Program-made: the position numbers and the translations under genes
In this document: positions 41,688 through 45,221 of the stretch, piece by piece
Position numbering within the stretch: position 1 is the stretch's first letter
How the letters are laid out: the number at the start of each line of letters is the position of its first letter
Assembly (NCBI RefSeq): GCF_001751255.1
Contig: NZ_LJGW01000387.1
Span: forward strand, 18,248 to 63,468
Source of the DNA: Streptomyces nanshensis
Lineage (GTDB): Bacteria > Actinomycetota > Actinomycetes > Streptomycetales > Streptomycetaceae
Direction: 5' to 3'
DNA length: 45,221 nt
Notes under the pieces: model-generated
Database searches by the model: none
Seen by the model: only the letters and a program-made list of their open reading frames with translations
Told to the model about the DNA's origin: nothing

Positions 41688-43246
41688 CGACGGCCTCCCA
41701 TTCCGCCGCTCCGCGCCGCACATACATGATCGGCCGGGCGCGGCCCAACGCGGTGATCGGCAAGAACCGGGAGACCGGCGAGATCGGCCTGATCATCGCG
41801 GGCGCCTTCCTGGGCATGATGAGCGGCTTGCTCATCCCCGTGCTCGCCTTCCGCATCCCGGCCCTCGTGGGCTTCCCGATGCTGGCGCTCGCCGCGATCT
41901 ACGTGCCGTACAAGGGCCGTACGTTCTACAAGTGGTTCGAGATCAGCCGCTCGTACCGCAGGCTCGTCCGCAGCGGCGCCACGGCCTACCGCTCGAGCGC
42001 CCCCGAGGCCGGCACCCGGCTGGACGGACGCGAGGTGGAGGTCGGCCCGCCGCCCGGCGTCGGCCGCATCAACTGGCTCTCGGCGCCCTTCGGTCCGGAC
42101 GAACTGGCGGTGCTGCTGCACGCCGACCGCCGCACCGTCACGGCCTGCATCGAGATCGAGGGCCCGGGCGTGGGGCTCCGCGACAGCGAGGACCAGGAGG
42201 CCCTCGTCGACCGCTTCGGCACCCTCCTCAAGCACGTCGCGAACGGCGACGGCTTCGTCACCCGCCTCCAGATGCTCGCCCGTACGCTGCCGGCCGACCC
42301 GGACGCCCACGCCAAGGACGTCGAACAGCGCGGCGACGACCGCGCCGCGGCCTGGCTGCGCGACTCCTACGACCAGCTCCAGTCGATGGTCTCCACCTCC
42401 AGCGAGCAGCACCGCGCCTACCTCGTCGCATGCATGCACTACGGCCGCGAACTGGCCGCGGAGGGCGCCGCGATAGCCAAGGCGGCCCAGCGCTCCGCGG
42501 GCCGCTCCGGGCGGAAGATGTCGAAGGACGAGGGCCTCGCCATCGTCATGGCCCGCGAACTGACCGACATCTGCGCCCGGTTGACGGAGGCGGACATCCG
42601 CGTGCGCCAGCCCCTCGGCCAGGCGCGCCTCGCGTCGCTCATCCACTCCATGTACGACCCGGACCACCCCATCGACCATCTCCAGGCCATGTCGAAGCGG
42701 AACGCCTGGCCCGCCGAGCTGGACGCGATGGAGCCGACATACCTCCAGGCGAAGACGCGCGAGTCCGTGACGCGCGCCCCGTGGTGCCACTCGACGGCCT
42801 GGGTGAAGGAGTGGCCGATGACGCCCGTCGGCGTCAACTTCCTTGCGCCGCTGCTCGTTCACACTCCGGACGTCATCCGTACGGTGTCGGTCGCGATGGA
42901 CCTGGAGCCGACGGAGCTGGCCATCGAACGGATGCTGACGGAGAAGACCAACGACGACGCCGAGGCCAGCCGCCAGGCGAAGATGAACCGCACCATCGAC
43001 CCCCGCGACGTCGCCGCCCACGGCCGCGTCGACCAGCGCGGCGAGGATCTGGCCTCGGGCGCCGCCGGCGTCAACCTCGTCGGATACATCACGGTCTCCT
43101 CGCGCTCGGCGGACTCGCTGGCCCGCGACAAGCGCACGATCCGCGCGTCGGCCGGAAAGAGCTACTTGAAGCTCGAGTGGTGCGACAGGGAGCATCACAG
43201 GGCGTTCGTCAACACGCTGCCGTTCGCGACCGGCATCCGCCGCTGA
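41684..43246 (+). CDS. SCO6880 family protein (PrgI plus VirB4 N-terminal-like)
   Basis: A 520-residue protein from GTG 41684, which overlaps the previous stop (GTGA). Residues 28-75 contain two close TM helices (GLIIAGAFLGMMSGLLI, FRIPALVGFPMLALAAIYV) as in PrgI-type subunits. The rest is cytosolic and resembles the N-terminal domain of VirB4/TraC ATPases, including ACIEIEGPGVGLRD, the QLQSMVSTSSEQHRAYLVA strand pattern and RQAKMNRTIDPRDVAAHGRVDQRGEDLASGAAG; no P-loop is present. The missing ATPase half is supplied by the gene at 43316. Actinomycetes are known to carry this family beside conjugation-type ATPases. Confidence 0.85.
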   Translation: MTTASHSAAPRRTYMIGRARPNAVIGKNRETGEIGLIIAGAFLGMMSGLLIPVLAFRIPALVGFPMLALAAIYVPYKGRTFYKWFEISRSYRRLVRSGATAYRSSAPEAGTRLDGREVEVGPPPGVGRINWLSAPFGPDELAVLLHADRRTVTACIEIEGPGVGLRDSEDQEALVDRFGTLLKHVANGDGFVTRLQMLARTLPADPDAHAKDVEQRGDDRAAAWLRDSYDQLQSMVSTSSEQHRAYLVACMHYGRELAAEGAAIAKAAQRSAGRSGRKMSKDEGLAIVMARELTDICARLTEADIRVRQPLGQARLASLIHSMYDPDHPIDHLQAMSKRNAWPAELDAMEPTYLQAKTRESVTRAPWCHSTAWVKEWPMTPVGVNFLAPLLVHTPDVIRTVSVAMDLEPTELAIERMLTEKTNDDAEASRQAKMNRTIDPRDVAAHGRVDQRGEDLASGAAGVNLVGYITVSSRSADSLARDKRTIRASAGKSYLKLEWCDREHHRAFVNTLPFATGIRR

Positions 43247-43260
43247 GGAGGACGCTCACC

Positions 43261-43305
43261 ATGACCAACGGCCGCCGCCCGTACGGCAGTCGCGGAAGGG
43301 GCTGA
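43261..43305 (+). CDS. Possible 14-residue ORF between the two VirB4 halves
   Basis: ATG 43261 follows GAGGAGG at good spacing and reads MTNGRRPYGSRGRG before a TGA at 43303. It fills most of the 69-bp gap between the SCO6880-like gene and the ATPase gene. It could be a tiny peptide, a translational coupler, or a remnant of the N-terminus of the ATPase. The strong ribosome binding site is the main support; no family is known at this length. Confidence 0.35.
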   Translation: MTNGRRPYGSRGRG

Positions 43306-43315
43306 GAGATCTCCC

Positions 43316-44734
43316 ATGGCCGCGCTCGATCCACTGACAGCAGTCACCGACGCCTTCACCGGCCTCCTCTTCGGCAAGACGGAGACGACGCGCCTGCCCG
43401 TACGCACCTCGACGGGCCAGGCCCAGGCCGTCTATCTGCCGACGGCCGCCCCGGGTCTCGGCGACTCCGGCGTCATCATCGGCCGCGAGGTCTACAGCGG
43501 CAAGGGCTACATATACGACCCGTTCCAGCTCTACGGGCAGCAACTCCCGGCCCCCCACTGGCTGGTGCTCGGCGAGTCCGGCAACGGCAAGTCGGCGTTG
43601 GAGAAGACGTACGTCCTGCGCCAGCTCCGCTTCCGCGACCGCCAGGTCGTCGTCCTCGACGCCCAGGGTGAGGACGGCGTCGGCGAATGGAACCTCATCG
43701 CCGAGGAGATGGGCATCACCCCCATCCGCCTCGACCCGACGGCCGCACTGGACCAGGGCATCCGCCTCAACCCCCTCGACCCGTCGATCACCACCACGGG
43801 CCAGCTCGCCCTGCTCCGTACGATCATCGAAGTCGCCCTGGGCCACGGCCTGGACGAACGCTCCGGCTTCGCGCTGAAGGTGGCGCACAGCTATGTCAAC
43901 GCCGCCACGGCCGGCCGGCAGCCCGTCCTCACCGACATCGTGGAACGGCTGCGCCACCCCAAGCCGGAGTCGGCCGAGGCGATGAACGTCGCCCTCGACG
44001 ACGTACGCGCCTGGGGCCTCGACGTCGCCCTCGTCCTCGACCGGCTCGTCGACGGCGACCTGCGCGGCATGTTCGACGGCCCGACGACAGTCGGGATCGA
44101 CCTCGACGCACCGCTGATCGTCTTCGACCTCTCCCACATCGACCGCAACTCCATCGCCATGCCGATCCTGATGGCCATCGTCGGCGTCTGGCTGGAGCAC
44201 ACGTGGATCAGGCCGGACCGCAAGAAGCGCATCTTCCTGGTGGAAGAGGCGTGGCACATCATCAACAGCCCCTTCGTGGCCCAGCTCTTCCAACGCCTGC
44301 TCAAGTTCGGCCGCCGACTGGGGCTTTCGTTCGTCGCGGTGGTGCACCATCTCTCCGACGTGGTCGACGGCGCCGCGGCACGCGAGGCCGCCGCGATCCT
44401 CAAAATGGCCTCCACACGCACGATTTACGCGCAGAAGGCCGACGAGGCCCGCGCCACCGGCAAGGTCCTCGGCCTCCCCCGATGGGCGGTGGAGATCATT
44501 CCGACCCTCTCGCCCGGCATCGCCGTATGGGACGTCAACGGCAATGTCCAGGTCGTCAAGCACCTGGTGACGGAGGCGGAACGGCCGCTGGTCTTCACCG
44601 ACCGCGCCATGACGGAAACGTCGAACGAGCCGGAGGACTTCGACGCGGCCCTGGAGGCCGATCTCGAAGCGGAAGCGGAAGCACGCGCCCTCGCCATCGA
44701 ACAGTCCCGCTCGTCCAACTCCACCGTCGCCTAG
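43316..44734 (+). CDS. VirB4-like secretion ATPase (C-terminal half)
   Basis: A 472-residue protein from ATG 43316. Walker A is LGESGNGKSALEK (K92), Walker B-type strands are LIVFDLSHID (about 262-271) and IFLVEEAWHII (about 307-317), and a sensor-like region FVAVVHHLSDVV follows. VVLDAQGEDGVGEWN, RLNPLDPSITTTGQ and the C-terminal LSPGIAVWDVNGNVQVVKHL match the VirB4/TraC/HerA-FtsK ATPases that power type IV secretion. Together with the preceding gene it makes a VirB4 split in two. It ends two bases before the next start. The C-terminal tail is acidic and Ala-rich. Confidence 0.9.
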   Translation: MAALDPLTAVTDAFTGLLFGKTETTRLPVRTSTGQAQAVYLPTAAPGLGDSGVIIGREVYSGKGYIYDPFQLYGQQLPAPHWLVLGESGNGKSALEKTYVLRQLRFRDRQVVVLDAQGEDGVGEWNLIAEEMGITPIRLDPTAALDQGIRLNPLDPSITTTGQLALLRTIIEVALGHGLDERSGFALKVAHSYVNAATAGRQPVLTDIVERLRHPKPESAEAMNVALDDVRAWGLDVALVLDRLVDGDLRGMFDGPTTVGIDLDAPLIVFDLSHIDRNSIAMPILMAIVGVWLEHTWIRPDRKKRIFLVEEAWHIINSPFVAQLFQRLLKFGRRLGLSFVAVVHHLSDVVDGAAAREAAAILKMASTRTIYAQKADEARATGKVLGLPRWAVEIIPTLSPGIAVWDVNGNVQVVKHLVTEAERPLVFTDRAMTETSNEPEDFDAALEADLEAEAEARALAIEQSRSSNSTVA

Positions 44735-44736
44735 CC

Positions 44737-45221
44737 ATGCCGTACGACCACGAGTACGGCTATGACGACCGGTCCGGCTACGCACACGGCCCCACGCGAC
44801 CGGTACGCCGGGGTCCCGGAGGCCCGGGCGGAGGCGGGGGCAGGGGCGGCGGCATCCCGGACGGCCTGCTGGTCAGCGCGCTCGGCATGCTCCTCGGCGC
44901 CACCGTCCTGACCTGGACGGCCGCCGGTCTCGCCGGTGTTCTCTCCCGCGGCTCCTGGCCGGAGGGCGTGACCTTCACCCGTACGCCCATGGCCATGCGG
45001 GAGTTGGCCGCCGATCCCCGTGACCTCGCCGCGGCCTGGCCCGAGGCCGGCCCTTCGCAGCTTCCCGGCCCGGGACTCTTCTGGGGCCTGTTCATCGGGC
45101 AGTTGCTGGTCCTGACGGTCCTCACGGTCTTCGCGGTCGGCACCGTCACCCGCGCCCGCGCGGTCCGCGCCGCCCGCCGCTCACACCGGACTCAGGAGGC
45201 CGCGCCCTCCGGCACGGACGT
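44737..45221 (+). CDS. Probable VirD4-like coupling protein, N-terminal part
   Basis: From ATG 44737, two bases after the ATPase stop, to the right edge (161 codons seen). A Gly-rich cytosolic start (PGGPGGGGGRGGG) precedes two TM helices, LLVSALGMLLGATVLTWTAAGLAGVL (about 44-70) and LFWGLFIGQLLVLTVLTVFAV (about 112-133), with an extracytoplasmic loop between. The helix pair at the N-terminus of a gene following VirB4 fits a TraD/VirD4 coupling ATPase, but its motor domain would lie beyond the window. This call rests mostly on position and topology. Confidence 0.65.
   Translation, partial: MPYDHEYGYDDRSGYAHGPTRPVRRGPGGPGGGGGRGGGIPDGLLVSALGMLLGATVLTWTAAGLAGVLSRGSWPEGVTFTRTPMAMRELAADPRDLAAAWPEAGPSQLPGPGLFWGLFIGQLLVLTVLTVFAVGTVTRARAVRAARRSHRTQEAAPSGTD

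Overview
The window is very GC-rich, uses GTG starts freely and carries classic actinomycete families (Spo0M, HbhA-like protein, DUF2516, a chromosomal type IV secretion-like locus and CsoR beside the pst/pit phosphate genes). It is almost certainly a Streptomyces or close relative, from the chromosomal core. From memory, and unchecked, the pstS-to-csoR order matches S. coelicolor around SCO4142 (pstS) to SCO4136 (csoR).

Layout. 1-4155: a bifunctional TIM-barrel/VOC protein of the 3-dehydroshikimate dehydratase type (cut by the left edge), divergent from an IclR regulator of the PcaR/PcaU kind and a saccharopine-dehydrogenase-fold oxidoreductase; this looks like aromatic or quinate catabolism. 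4225-8455: PAT-like GNAT acetyltransferase, divergent AraC-VOC pair, and a UvrA paralogue without the UvrB-binding domain. 8519-12116: BlaI-type repressor with M56 metallopeptidase, TatA/E, TerB-like protein, Spo0M-like protein. 12705-18244: methyltransferase, ABC ATPase, a glutamine amidotransferase-methyltransferase fusion, nucleoside deaminase, PNPOx-type flavoprotein, TmrB-like P-loop protein.

18245-20830 is visibly AT-richer than its surroundings. It holds a possible transposase relic and an AIPR-family protein with an N-terminal nuclease-like motif, so it is probably an acquired anti-phage island. It ends where the conserved actinobacterial trio XRE regulator-HbhA-like protein-DUF2516 begins (20836-22547). 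Next come a SpoIIE-type phosphatase with a receiver domain and a secreted NlpC/P60 hydrolase.

26013-30567 is the pstSCAB high-affinity phosphate transporter. It has PHO-box-like repeats upstream, a strong hairpin after pstS, and an unusual 96-bp tandem repeat between pstC and pstA that encodes a duplicated small peptide coupled to both genes by ATGA overlaps. Facing it across a perfect terminator is the low-affinity pit transporter with its DUF47/PhoU-like partner. csoR with a palindromic operator, a lipoprotein, a PAP2 phosphatase and a transglycosylase/NlpC muralytic enzyme follow.

37519-45221 is a type IV secretion-like locus: small two-helix membrane protein, then (after an O-methyltransferase and a YiaA-type protein) a VirB8/TcpC-like protein, a VirB6/TrbL-like protein, a VirB4 homologue apparently split into an SCO6880-family protein and a separate ATPase, and the start of what is probably a VirD4-like coupling protein cut by the right edge. 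The cell-wall hydrolases just upstream fit an envelope-spanning machine.

The most unusual items are the pstC-pstA repeat/mini-gene, the split-VirB4 secretion locus, the AIPR island, the amidotransferase-methyltransferase fusion, and three matching CTACA-N4-TGTAG palindromes at 10.9-12.5 kb.
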